Shown: positions 1-11,604 of the stretch, in pieces | How positions within the stretch are numbered: position 1 is the first letter of the stretch | Layout of the letters: the number at the start of each line of letters is the position of its first letter | DNA from: Spirochaetales bacterium | GTDB taxonomy: Bacteria; Spirochaetota; Leptospiria; Leptospirales; Leptonemataceae | Direction of reading: 5' to 3' | Assembly (NCBI GenBank): GCA_024233935.1 | Contig: JACKOY010000003.1 | Span: forward strand, 124,001 to 188,000 | DNA: 64,000 nucleotides | Position numbers and translations under genes: made by a program | The notes under the pieces: model-generated | Told to the model about the DNA's origin: nothing | What the model saw: only the letters and a program-made list of their open reading frames with translations | The model's database searches: none

Positions 1-35
1 ATTCCCGGTACTTCGGGGGCCGACCGAAAACACCG

Positions 36-1433
36 ATGGCACCCGCTTCTAAGGCCAGGCGTCTGGAGCGCGCAGCGACCCTGGCTTCGGCCGCGGCTAT
101 TGCAGCGATGGCGATTTCGATCAGCGCCACGCAGATCTGCATCGGTCTTTCCATCGCCCTGTTCTTTTTCAGCATGGTTTACAGCGGGCGTGAGGGTGCC
201 CAAAAAACCGGGCTGCACCTGCCCCCTCCCCTGCGAGAAGGCGCGCTGCTCGCCTGTGGCCTGATCCTGAGTCTCCTGTATCACTGCGTCCGGGATCCGG
301 GTCCGTGGCTTCGCCAATTTCTGGCGGGAGCCAATTCCGAGCTGAGTGACCTGCCCCTTTTTTTGTTCGGGTTTCTGGTGTTTCGCCTGACCCGGCACGA
401 AGACCAGAGGCGTATCCTGGAAGGCGCGCTTCTCGTATGCGGCTGCGTGCTGATCGTGAGCGGTGTGGCATCGGTGTTTTCGGAGTTTAGACTGGAACGC
501 CTACTGACTGGTGTGCCGCCGGTCGCCAGCGCCGCCAATCGTCCACAGCATCCATTGGAATGGCCGATCCACGCGCGTCTGTTTCGCCCTACGGGACTCA
601 TGAATACGCGGCTGACCTACGCCGGCATGCTGGTGCTTCTGCTACCGGGCTGGATCGCACCGCAAGAAACAAGCGCGCGCCTGCGCTATTTGAAATGGAG
701 CCTGGCGATTGCGGGAATCGTGCTCTTGCTCGCCAATGGCTCCCGTTCGGCTCAGGTAGGCTTTGTGCTTTCTCTGCCGGCCCTGGCTTTGCTTCTGATG
801 CACAAACATACGCGGCTGCGATGGGCCTTTCCTGGCGTGGCGGCGGTCGTCCTTTTGGGCGCTGCGCTTCTTTTGTTTGCTTATCCGACCGCCCCGGCAC
901 GGGCCTTTGAGCTTCTGGTGGGCCGACACACGGACTATTCGCGGCTGATCATCTGGTCAACGGCGGGCGATCTGACTGCGGCCAATCCGCTCTTCGGTGT
1001 GGGGCCCGGAAACTATGAGGCCGCGAGTCTGTCCTGGCGGTCGGACTTCTTGATTGAGCATCCCGAACTGTGGTACTACTTTGAAAATGCCCCCCGGGGA
1101 CACGCCCACAACGACCTCCTTCATCTCGCGGCGGTGGGTGGATTGCCGGTGGCCCTCCTTTTTCTCGCTCTATGCTTTCAGGTTGCCCGCGGAGCCCTCA
1201 ACGGCGCAACGCGCGCTCGCTCGCTCTTCATCGGTTGCCTGGCACTTCTGGGGGCCGGCTTTGCACAATGCTACTACCAGGACGATGAAGTCGTGAGTTT
1301 ATTCTGGGTTGTGGCGGCCCTGGCTACGGGCGCGCAAACAGATACTCGGCGCAGCTCGCATTTTGATCCACACTTCGAAAGTCCAGGCGCAGAAGTTCGC
1401 CCGACTGACTCCCCGGCCCCGCCTGCATATTGA
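36..1433 (+). CDS. O-antigen ligase family membrane protein (Wzy_C/WaaL-like)
   Basis: The 465-residue product has roughly ten hydrophobic segments. A large loop at about residues 290-365 carries the family landmarks: a GRHTDYSR stretch, the GVGPGNY turn and a HAHNDLL motif. Members of this family transfer a lipid-linked glycan, for example an undecaprenyl-linked O-antigen, to lipid A core or to protein on the periplasmic face of the inner membrane. The acceptor cannot be told from sequence. The last 30 or so residues are hydrophilic and proline-rich. The ATG at 36 is close to the window edge, so membership of an upstream operon cannot be judged. The last 110 bp overlap the end of the convergent lipoprotein gene. 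Confidence 0.8.
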   Translation: MAPASKARRLERAATLASAAAIAAMAISISATQICIGLSIALFFFSMVYSGREGAQKTGLHLPPPLREGALLACGLILSLLYHCVRDPGPWLRQFLAGANSELSDLPLFLFGFLVFRLTRHEDQRRILEGALLVCGCVLIVSGVASVFSEFRLERLLTGVPPVASAANRPQHPLEWPIHARLFRPTGLMNTRLTYAGMLVLLLPGWIAPQETSARLRYLKWSLAIAGIVLLLANGSRSAQVGFVLSLPALALLLMHKHTRLRWAFPGVAAVVLLGAALLLFAYPTAPARAFELLVGRHTDYSRLIIWSTAGDLTAANPLFGVGPGNYEAASLSWRSDFLIEHPELWYYFENAPRGHAHNDLLHLAAVGGLPVALLFLALCFQVARGALNGATRARSLFIGCLALLGAGFAQCYYQDDEVVSLFWVVAALATGAQTDTRRSSHFDPHFESPGAEVRPTDSPAPPAY

Positions 1434-2097
1434 TGCTTTCCGGGAACTGAGAGTCGCGATAGGCGCCTTCCAGAGTCACGTCGATGTTTGCCGGCGGATT
1501 GGCCGAAGCATACTTCAGGGTGCGCAGGCGGCGTTCCTCAAACTCATAGCGGTAGGATTGTGCGGTGTTGCCGATCAGAACCTCAAGGCGGCTCTGCTCT
1601 TGCTGCAGACGGGCGCCGGGTTCAAAAAGGGCCGCCGGGAGCCGGGCATACAGCAGGTCCTGAAACGCGACGAACGGCAGTTGGATTCCGTTGTTACCCA
1701 GTCCCTGTACGTAAAATTGATTCAATGGGATCGGCGCCAGCGTACCCTGTTCGGCCGACCGAACAAAAGCAAAGCCATCTCGAATCACAACCCGGCTGAT
1801 GGTTATGCCCAAAAAAGGATCCCGGAACTCGAGCACCATGCGATCGTTCTCGTTGTCGGCTCGAATGGTTCCGCGGGCGCTGCGCTCTCCCTGTCCGGGC
1901 AAACGGCCGGTCACAGTGAAATTGGCCAGGTAACACGCGGGGGGCGCATAGGCGCTGCGGATTTGTTCCAGTTCCTGGCGCGGACCGCCGGACTCTTCGG
2001 TCTCGACGGTTGGTTCTTCCCGCGTTTCAGCAGTGCGGCAGGCGGCCGGCACCGTCAAAAGAGCGATCAGCAAAAAGCAAAAGTGAAAAATGCGCAT
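1324..2097 (-). CDS. LolB-like (DUF4292-type) outer-membrane lipoprotein candidate
   Basis: A basic, hydrophobic signal sequence ends in a PAAC lipobox, so the mature protein probably starts at Cys20 as a lipoprotein. The rest (about residues 45-255) resembles the LolB/DUF4292 fold: alternating beta strands, a strand containing EFRDPFLGI, and an LPFVAFQDLLYARLP helix region. Proteins with this fold bind the acyl chains of lipoproteins and insert them in the outer membrane; that role is inferred here. The ATG at 2097 was preferred to a TTG 18 bases upstream because it gives a normal signal peptide. The gene follows the TPR gene by 33 bases on the same strand, and TPR genes also sit beside lolB in some Proteobacteria. 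Confidence 0.6.
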   Translation of the reverse strand: MRIFHFCFLLIALLTVPAACRTAETREEPTVETEESGGPRQELEQIRSAYAPPACYLANFTVTGRLPGQGERSARGTIRADNENDRMVLEFRDPFLGITISRVVIRDGFAFVRSAEQGTLAPIPLNQFYVQGLGNNGIQLPFVAFQDLLYARLPAALFEPGARLQQEQSRLEVLIGNTAQSYRYEFEERRLRTLKYASANPPANIDVTLEGAYRDSQFPESINMQAGPGSQSGELLRLDFRSVDQNASCAEYLFARP

Positions 2098-2130
2098 AGA
2101 TATTTTGGACTCCAACGTGTCCGGTCCCGT

Positions 2131-4164
2131 TCAGTTCAATTCTGATATTTTAGCACGCAGTGATTCTCGCAGCTCGCGATCGAGATGCACAAGGCGTTCC
2201 GGCCGTGAGTTTCCGGAAGCAAGTCGTTCGCCGAGCAAGCGCAACGCTTGATCGTAGCTGCGACGCGCGTCCAATTCACGTCCCAGAGCCCTCTGGACAT
2301 CTCCCAGGTGATCGAGCACAACCGGCTCCTCTTCGCCTGCATCACGCAACAACATGGAAGCGGCCTGAAGAAAGTACTCCGCCCGCGGTAGATCCTGCTT
2401 GAGAAAATACACCCAACCCAGACTATCCAGGTAGTGGCCGTTGATGAAATCCTGCTCAACCGCACGCCGAATCATGTCGAGCGCTCGATCCAGGTCTCGA
2501 TTCTCCTGGCTGAGTTCATAGCCATAATAGTTCAGCGCGGGCGCCAGCCCGGAATCGTGTTCGAGGGCCTGCTCCAGCCCGCCAAACATCGACTCGCGGT
2601 CCCGGCGCGCCTCATGAGCCAGAGCCCGGTAAAAGTAACCCAGGGGCGAGTTCGGCGCCTGCTCTATGCCCGCGTTGAAGTGCGCGAGAGCCGCATCACC
2701 ATCACCCGCGGCCATTTCGACGTGGCCGCAGACCCAGTAGGACCTTGCCGCCTGGTCCCCGCTCGCGCCCAGTATTCCGGCGCAGGCGCGCCGCGCACTC
2801 TCCAGCCGTCCCACGCTCTCCCGACTGAAGATAGAAGCGCGCAGAAGGCGCAGCGCGTTTGCGAGTTCGGCGTTTTGCCCCAGCCCTTCGCTTTGAGCGC
2901 TCTGTTCCGCAAGCGCGATGGATAACGCCGCCCGGTTGTACTGACCGAGCCCCTCGTAGAGACGGACACGGGCTTCCGCCAGCGCCGTTCGGGAAATGGA
3001 AACGTCGGGATTTGTATCTTTCAGCGCATCCAGCGCTTCCAGAAAGTCGCGCGCAATTTCGAAACGTGCGTTTCCAAGCGCGTGATCAGTCGCCTCGTAC
3101 AGCGCCCGGGCCCGTATTTCCGGCTCCCCCGAGCGATCGAGCACAAAGAATAAGACGCGCCAGGCAACAAAATCCAGCCGATCGGCACGCAAGATGGAGG
3201 TCAGCAATCGAACTGCTTCCTGGTCTTCCTGCCGCGTTGCATGCCCGATGGCGCGTTCCAGAGGAGCCAGACCCTCGGGGGCCTGAGCGGCAAGGGCCAG
3301 GGAAGCCGGCAGGTCCACGCTTCGAAAAACAAAACGCATTTGATTCAAATAGTACAGGACCTGTCGATACGGAATGCCCTGCTCGCCCAGTTCCGACTCC
3401 GGCGCGCGTGCCAGTTGTTCCAGATCGCTACGCGCCCTCTCGTAGCGGCCAAGCGGGATATTCACATGAACGGCCCGGATGAAACGCGCCTGGAAACCAT
3501 AGGGATTCTCGCCAACGTAAAGGTCGTAGAACCGGCCGGCTTCTTCGAGATTGCCATCCCGCAGAAACACACGTCCCACTCTCAGATAGGCCACGCTCTT
3601 GAAGGAAGAGGCCGAACTGCCGCCGCGATCGGCGTAGAAGATCGTCTGCATGTAATGAAAGCGGGCCTCTTCGTATTGCTCCGCTGTGTAGAGCAGTTCT
3701 GCCAGCTGAAACTCAAGGGACGGATCCGCATTGTAAGCGAAAACCGCGGAACGAAGGTAGTCGATGGCGGCAGCGTCGTTTCCCGACTGATGTAGAATTT
3801 CCGAACGCAACAATGCGTAGTTCGCTTCCCCGGGCGCCAGCACGACGGCGGCTTCGGCCTGCTCCAAAGCCTCGGCCCTTCGGCCGGCCTGAAAAAGAGC
3901 CCGGGCAAAGGAAGCCCGGGCGTAAGCAGTATTGCCCCCGCGGGCGAAATACTGCTCAAAGGAGCCAATTGCCTCGGGCAAGCGCTGTCTGGTGAGCGCG
4001 TCGAAGGCGGCCCTCAAGGCGGGATCGGCCTCGTTTTCCGGGGGAGCGGGAAGCGGGATCTCGCTCAGCTGGTCGCGCCAGAAGGTGACTTCAGACGTGG
4101 CCGGCGCCGTAAACAAGAGGGCGAGAACGAGGAGGGTGGATAGTCGAACGGGGGGACTGCTCAA
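2131..4164 (-). CDS. Exported tetratricopeptide-repeat protein
   Basis: This 677-residue protein starts with a signal peptide (hydrophobic stretch at residues 9-22) and is otherwise mostly helical TPR-type repeats. The clearest repeats lie at about residues 55-190 and 470-660. A YLDSLGWVYFLKQ segment near residue 580 resembles the TPR proteins encoded next to lolB in pseudomonads. A scaffold role in lipoprotein or outer-membrane assembly is inferred. The apparent start is TTG at 4164, about 9 bases after an AAAGG that can act as ribosome binding site; no ATG precedes the signal peptide. It lies 16 bases after the small basic gene and just before the LolB-like gene, suggesting one leftward operon. 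Confidence 0.75.
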   Translation of the reverse strand: MSSPPVRLSTLLVLALLFTAPATSEVTFWRDQLSEIPLPAPPENEADPALRAAFDALTRQRLPEAIGSFEQYFARGGNTAYARASFARALFQAGRRAEALEQAEAAVVLAPGEANYALLRSEILHQSGNDAAAIDYLRSAVFAYNADPSLEFQLAELLYTAEQYEEARFHYMQTIFYADRGGSSASSFKSVAYLRVGRVFLRDGNLEEAGRFYDLYVGENPYGFQARFIRAVHVNIPLGRYERARSDLEQLARAPESELGEQGIPYRQVLYYLNQMRFVFRSVDLPASLALAAQAPEGLAPLERAIGHATRQEDQEAVRLLTSILRADRLDFVAWRVLFFVLDRSGEPEIRARALYEATDHALGNARFEIARDFLEALDALKDTNPDVSISRTALAEARVRLYEGLGQYNRAALSIALAEQSAQSEGLGQNAELANALRLLRASIFSRESVGRLESARRACAGILGASGDQAARSYWVCGHVEMAAGDGDAALAHFNAGIEQAPNSPLGYFYRALAHEARRDRESMFGGLEQALEHDSGLAPALNYYGYELSQENRDLDRALDMIRRAVEQDFINGHYLDSLGWVYFLKQDLPRAEYFLQAASMLLRDAGEEEPVVLDHLGDVQRALGRELDARRSYDQALRLLGERLASGNSRPERLVHLDRELRESLRAKISELN

Positions 4165-4180
4165 GGCGTGCCTTTGGGGC

Positions 4181-4288
4181 TCAGGAGCCAGAGCCCGCCT
4201 TCGCGCGCGACTGACGTCGGAGTTCTTTCATGCGCCGACGGCGTTTGCGGTGCTTGTGCTCGACTGCTTTGCGTTTCGAATTTGCCAT
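4181..4288 (-). CDS. 35-residue very basic protein (AURKAIP1/COX24-like)
   Basis: The short frame reads from an ATG at 4288 to a TGA at 4181. The product begins MANSKRKAVEHKHRKRRRRM and ends in a Gly/Ser-rich tail; 16 of 35 residues are Lys, Arg or His. This composition and the HKHRKRRRRMK core resemble the AURKAIP1/COX24-domain small proteins of bacteria, which include ribosome-associated proteins. The assignment rests on a short motif, so it is tentative. It is the first gene of the leftward set with the TPR and LolB-like genes. A GTG-initiated frame crosses it on the other strand, but that frame's own gene has a better start at 4405. Confidence 0.55.
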   Translation of the reverse strand: MANSKRKAVEHKHRKRRRRMKELRRQSRAKAGSGS

Positions 4289-4404
4289 ATACCACGTCCG
4301 ACTACCGCCGGAGCCGCTACAGGACTACTATTTTTCCTTCCCGGCTCGCGGGGGGCCGGATTCTGTCCCGATACAGTATTAAGAAGGCTCCGGCCAGAAA
4401 AGCA

Positions 4405-5655
4405 ATGCTCCGACTCATCCTCAGACAGCTGGCAAAACACCGCGGTCCCATTCTGGCCCTGGTGGTCGTCTGGAGCATCCTGGGCTATTTCATCGTGTCC
4501 TACCGGCATGTCTGGTTCAGCGCCATCGCCCGCTCCCTGGTCGATCTGCCGGAGCCGGGCACCCAGGACCCGGTACGCGCCTACAGCTACGTAGACGCAG
4601 CCCTGGAACGCAACCGGGACGAGGGCATTGAACTCGATCTGATGATTCAGGCCTGCGAGGATTTTTTGCCGTACTCCTATCATGGAGATGTGGCCGCCTT
4701 CCGTCCCCACTGGCTCGAAAAGCTCGAGCACTGGCGGCTCCACGAGCAGCCTACAGATGAAGAAGTCGGACTGGACTATCAGGCCGTGGAACCCGACCTG
4801 TACTGGCAGGAGCACCGCGAATCGGTGTTGTCCGGTGTTCGGGATCTTTCCAACGCATTGGACTACGCTTACGAAATTGAGCCTGGCGATCTGGGAGAGA
4901 CCGAGGGGCAAACCATTCTGGTGGCGGCCTTGTTCGAACGCTTCGCGCGCGCGGTCTGTCAGGAAGAACAAGGGCGCCTGGCCTGGGGCGACTACGTGAG
5001 CTTTCAGGAAGACCGGGCCTGGCGAACCGTTCGGTCACGGAATCCCGACATTGATCCGCAAACCGTTCAGCCCGCAACAAGACGCCGACTGATTCTGGAA
5101 CAGCTGCGCGGCCAGGATCGATACGAGGATGCCCTGCGACACTATGCCGCAGGTTCACCCCCGACTCAAGGAGACCTCAGTGTATGCCGGGACGGCGTAT
5201 TCCGGCTGGTGTGTGTGGCCCCGCTGGAAACGATTGAAGTGTACGAGAAGTTGTTAGCCGTCTCGGTTTCCGAGCAGGTGCCGCGCTACCACCTGGATCT
5301 GGGCCGCACCTACCTCGTGCAGGCGCGCTATGGAGAGCCCGAGCAAAAACAGGCCCGCATTGAGCTGGCCCGCGACCACTTTCTGGTCGCAGCGACGAGT
5401 CGACAGACCGAGCAGGACGCCCGGCTCGAACTCATTCGCCTCTATCTGACAGAGCGCGACTATGCGTCCGCTTATGAGGAGCTACGGCAATTGCAACTCT
5501 TCTCAAGACAGCCCGGCTTCCAGCTGGATGAATACCGGAGACTGGCCCGAACGACTTTGATGGGAATGGGACGCCACGCGGATGCGGATTGCTTCGCGGA
5601 AATGAGCGATCTATCGTACGGTCCCCGCCCGCACTGCGAAAACCTGCAGCTTTAG
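4405..5655 (+). CDS. Membrane-anchored protein of unknown function, possible C-terminal TPR-like helices
   Basis: I do not recognise this family. The 416-residue product has a short basic N-terminus, one membrane helix at about residues 14-34 and a long soluble part that should lie outside the cytoplasm. Residues 250-400 have the helix-turn-helix spacing of TPR-like repeats (for example the YHLDLGRTYLVQARYGEPEQ and LIRLYLTERDYASAYEELRQ segments). The ATG at 4405 was chosen over an upstream GTG at 4168, because the upstream extension is not hydrophobic, has poor composition and lies antisense to the small basic gene. It is convergent with the SurA-like lipoprotein gene. Confidence 0.65.
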   Translation: MLRLILRQLAKHRGPILALVVVWSILGYFIVSYRHVWFSAIARSLVDLPEPGTQDPVRAYSYVDAALERNRDEGIELDLMIQACEDFLPYSYHGDVAAFRPHWLEKLEHWRLHEQPTDEEVGLDYQAVEPDLYWQEHRESVLSGVRDLSNALDYAYEIEPGDLGETEGQTILVAALFERFARAVCQEEQGRLAWGDYVSFQEDRAWRTVRSRNPDIDPQTVQPATRRRLILEQLRGQDRYEDALRHYAAGSPPTQGDLSVCRDGVFRLVCVAPLETIEVYEKLLAVSVSEQVPRYHLDLGRTYLVQARYGEPEQKQARIELARDHFLVAATSRQTEQDARLELIRLYLTERDYASAYEELRQLQLFSRQPGFQLDEYRRLARTTLMGMGRHADADCFAEMSDLSYGPRPHCENLQL

Positions 5656-5704
5656 AAGCTGTCCCGGGTCCTCTCTTTCTCGAAACCCGGAATCAACCTG
5701 CCAT

Positions 5705-5763
5705 GCCGCCACTCAGGAAGCGGCTGGTTCAATCAAACGCAGGCCGGCCGCTCAGGGAGCGGC
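5705..5763. terminator. Two tandem GC hairpins between convergent genes
   Basis: GCCGC at 5705-5709 pairs with GCGGC at 5720-5724. GCCGCTC at 5747-5753 pairs with GAGCGGC at 5757-5763 over a 3-base loop. The second hairpin includes the stop region of the leftward lipoprotein gene. There is no T-run on either side, so a bidirectional termination or RNA-stabilising role is only inferred. Confidence 0.4.
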
Positions 5764-6492
5764 TGAGCCTGCTTCGTCGGCAGTGTCGCCCCGACACTCG
5801 GCCTGGATGGTGTTGTAGAGTTCCACACCGTTGTCGAGCCACTCGTCTCTGTCGAAATCATCGTTGCGGCGCACGCGAATGCGTTCACGAATTTCGGCGT
5901 AGATCTCCGGTGTCTTCTGGCGATAGTACTCCGCCTTCAGCACGCCCTCGGCGAATTCCCAGCACTGCTCCAGGGTCAGCGGACCATAGGTGGCCGGATC
6001 CCGGCGACGCAACTCTTCACACATCTGCTGCTTGTCTTCCTGCGAGATGCGAATCTTGTTTTTCAACATCTCCTGCATGTAGAGTTCCGCGATGGTCTGA
6101 CGGATGGTGAGCTCGATAATCTGCTGAACATCCGGGCGATCCAGAAAACCGTCTTCCTCGGCCACGATTTCGACAATCAGGGAATCGCGATAGATTTGGT
6201 ACATGTTGCGCGGAGTCATGCTCCGGATCGTCTCTCGAATCTGCGGATCCACATCCTGCGGAATTTGTGAGGGATCGCAAATGAGCTGATACACGCGCGA
6301 CTTGTTGGCCCCGGTCCGCATCGTGAACTTTTCGATGGCGGCCTCATAGAACTGCTCGAACTCGGCGGTCGTTACCCGGTGATCACCGATTGTCTCGACG
6401 ACTTCGCCGTCTTTGCACGCTCCGAAAAGCAGACAGATTGCCAGGAGCGCCCCGTACAATCGCGGTTTTTGTAAATGGGTATGGTTCTGCAT
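5752..6492 (-). CDS. SurA/PrsA N-terminal-like lipoprotein
   Basis: The signal peptide ends in an LLFGAC lipobox (Cys26 counted from the ATG at 6492), so the protein is a predicted lipoprotein of 246 residues. The next segment (EVVETIGDHRVTTAEFEQFY) resembles the start of SurA/PrsA/PpiD chaperone domains, followed by charged helices typical of that helical domain. No parvulin peptidyl-prolyl isomerase domain follows. A periplasmic chaperone role for exported proteins is inferred. Longer starts up to 6582 only add a non-hydrophobic extension. It lies 139 bases downstream of mfd on the same strand. Confidence 0.65.
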   Translation of the reverse strand: MQNHTHLQKPRLYGALLAICLLFGACKDGEVVETIGDHRVTTAEFEQFYEAAIEKFTMRTGANKSRVYQLICDPSQIPQDVDPQIRETIRSMTPRNMYQIYRDSLIVEIVAEEDGFLDRPDVQQIIELTIRQTIAELYMQEMLKNKIRISQEDKQQMCEELRRRDPATYGPLTLEQCWEFAEGVLKAEYYRQKTPEIYAEIRERIRVRRNDDFDRDEWLDNGVELYNTIQAECRGDTADEAGSAAP

Positions 6493-6631
6493 AAGTGCTG
6501 GTCTCGCTCTTTCCTGCGACATCAGGATTTCCGGTCGCAATGGCATTTTAGATGGCCGGGCCACGTCTCGTGTACCGGCCACTCCAGGATTTTTGGGAGG
6601 ACTGCCTCGGGCAAGCCATTAAACCGACGTC

Positions 6632-10231
<3,600 letters not shown>

Positions 10232-10285
10232 GGAGTTTTTCCGGATTCCATCCCCGCTGATACGGGACCGCGCGCCCGCACCGGA

Positions 10286-11101
10286 TCAGTCGCTGGTTTG
10301 CAGGGGACTCATGATGCGAATTTGATCGACCGGGCAGGCGCTCTGATAGCGACCCAGAGCCCGGCCGCTACGATAACCCATGAAGCTTGCGACATAGCGC
10401 GGGTCAATGCCTCGCCGCAAGAGGGCGATGGCGAAATTGTCGCGCAGGGTCTGCACGGTTATGCGTCCGAGCTTGAGCCTGGCAGTAGCTCCCGAAAGAA
10501 AATGCTGCACCGTGCGCCTGGCCACCGGTAACGGCCCCCGGCCCTCCTGCTCCCGTAACGAAAAGAGAATCGCATCGGACGCTCTTCCCTGTCCCTGTCG
10601 AATCACATCGTAGCGCAAACAATCCGGAAAGATCGTTGTATGCGTAACCAGGTCGCGATCACCGCGCACCCGCATATAGCCGCGCTCGTGATCAATGTCG
10701 CCCACCAGAATGCGCGTGACCTCCTGCAAACGCAGGCCGGCGCCGTAGACCAGACGCAGCATCAAACCACAAACGTGCATGCGCGTTCCGTCAAAGAGGC
10801 GGGTGAGCTCGGCCGGCGCCAGCACACGAACGGGTTCCGGCCGCGCCTCGGGATACGGTAGATCCACGCTGAGCGATCGACCCTGGCGGGCGAAGTAGTG
10901 TTTGATTGCTGCAACGTGCAGGCGCAGACCGGAGGTGGTAGCTTGCTCCAGGCTGGCGTACCGTCGCAGGTACGAACGCAGGTCCTGATCCCGCGCATCT
11001 CGAAGGGCAATGCCTTGAAGTTTTTCAAACTGACTTTGAAAACGCTTAATCTCCCGGGCGTAGGTTTGTTCCGTGCGGGCGCTCAGATGACTTCGCTTCA
11101 C
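10286..11101 (-). CDS. Tyrosine recombinase/integrase with altered active site
   Basis: The product has an N-terminal SAM-like core-binding domain (residues 5-85) and a C-terminal phage-integrase catalytic domain. The first arginine (GAGLRLQEV), the second arginine (QTLRDNF) and the nucleophile tyrosine (GRYQSA) are present. The normal HxLR box reads QTLR, the second His/Trp position (usually LGH) reads MGY, and the usual beta-hairpin lysine region reads RGDRD. The enzyme may therefore be weak or inactive. The GTG at 11101 has a GGAGAG 3 bases upstream; a TTG at 11116 would add five residues. It is a single gene after mfd, with no other phage genes, and could be a XerC/D-like house recombinase or an integrase relic. 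Confidence 0.8.
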   Translation of the reverse strand: MKRSHLSARTEQTYAREIKRFQSQFEKLQGIALRDARDQDLRSYLRRYASLEQATTSGLRLHVAAIKHYFARQGRSLSVDLPYPEARPEPVRVLAPAELTRLFDGTRMHVCGLMLRLVYGAGLRLQEVTRILVGDIDHERGYMRVRGDRDLVTHTTIFPDCLRYDVIRQGQGRASDAILFSLREQEGRGPLPVARRTVQHFLSGATARLKLGRITVQTLRDNFAIALLRRGIDPRYVASFMGYRSGRALGRYQSACPVDQIRIMSPLQTSD

Positions 11102-11116
11102 AAGCTCTCCAGACAA

Positions 11117-11507
11117 TATTCGAAAGTAAACTTTTCCATATTGTCGAACGGTGTTCGGCTTTCGTTTACTAATATTTTTCTAACGTGGAGGGGAACCCGC
11201 AACGCAACCCGGGATCGGCCTTTCGGGCCGCGGGGGTGTGCCGTGATTGCGCCGGGCCTGCGAAAGACAAACCTCAGGAGATGGGCTTGAAAAACTCTGC
11301 ATCGAAACGCCGGGGGAGTTTTGCGCCCATATCTTCAACTCGCGACACACGCCCGGGGGCCTTCCGCAAAACAGCACCCGGTCAGGTCCGGAAGAGAGGT
11401 CACCACCACAAAGCCCGAAGTCGGAAAAAACCGCTTCGAACGGTCCCGAAATGCAGCCCGGAGGGCGACATAAGCAGGATCTGTTTTCGTACGTCCCGAA
11501 ATAGAAT
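11117..11507. other. Gene-free structured intergenic region
   Basis: No credible gene is seen between the recombinase and P83/100. The stretch starts AT-rich next to the recombinase. It holds an interrupted palindrome (AGTAAAC at 11125-11131 with GTTTACT at 11164-11170, enclosing GTCGAAC/GTTCGGC around a 3-base loop). A second two-part inverted repeat lies at 11281-11340: ATGGGC with GCCCAT on the outside and AAAACTC with GAGTTTT on the inside. The first could be an operator or recombination site; the second could be an RNA structure. Both roles are inferred. Confidence 0.5.
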
Positions 11508-11536
11508 TTGACAGAGTCCTTTCCGATAATTAAAAC
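11508..11536 (+). promoter_or_regulatory. Predicted sigma70-type promoter of the P83/100 gene
   Basis: A perfect TTGACA at 11508-11513 is followed, after 17 bases, by TAAAAC at 11531-11536 (4 of 6 matches to TATAAT). This predicts a transcript start near 11543 and a leader of about 60 bases before the ATG at 11605. Confidence 0.5.
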
Positions 11537-11540
11537 CAAT

Positions 11541-11562
11541 GCCGCCCCAGGCATCGGGCGGC
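11541..11562 (+). promoter_or_regulatory. Perfect GC hairpin in the P83/100 leader
   Basis: GCCGCCC (11541-11547) pairs perfectly with GGGCGGC (11556-11562) around an 8-base loop. It sits at the predicted 5' end of the transcript, where such a stem often protects RNA from decay. It lies about 40 bases before the start codon and does not cover the ribosome binding site. Confidence 0.45.
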
Positions 11563-11604
11563 TGCTTCACGAGAAAGAAGTCGAACGAAGAAGGTAAACC
11601 ACGC

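Noticed and set aside
4168..4404. N-terminal extension of the gene at 4405 from a GTG.
   Set aside because: It crosses the antisense small basic gene, has no ribosome binding site and precedes a good ATG plus membrane anchor.
11125..11170. Possible dif site next to the tyrosine recombinase.
   Set aside because: The arms do not match the XerC/XerD dif consensus and the centre is only 3 bases, so it is kept as an unexplained inverted repeat.
11380..11394. GGTCAGGTCCGGAAG matches the conserved 5' strand and tetraloop of bacterial signal recognition particle RNA.
   Set aside because: The 3' strand (GAGAGGTCACC) lacks the conserved AGCA side of the symmetric loop, and flanking bases do not form the expected long helix. 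A covariance-model search would settle it.
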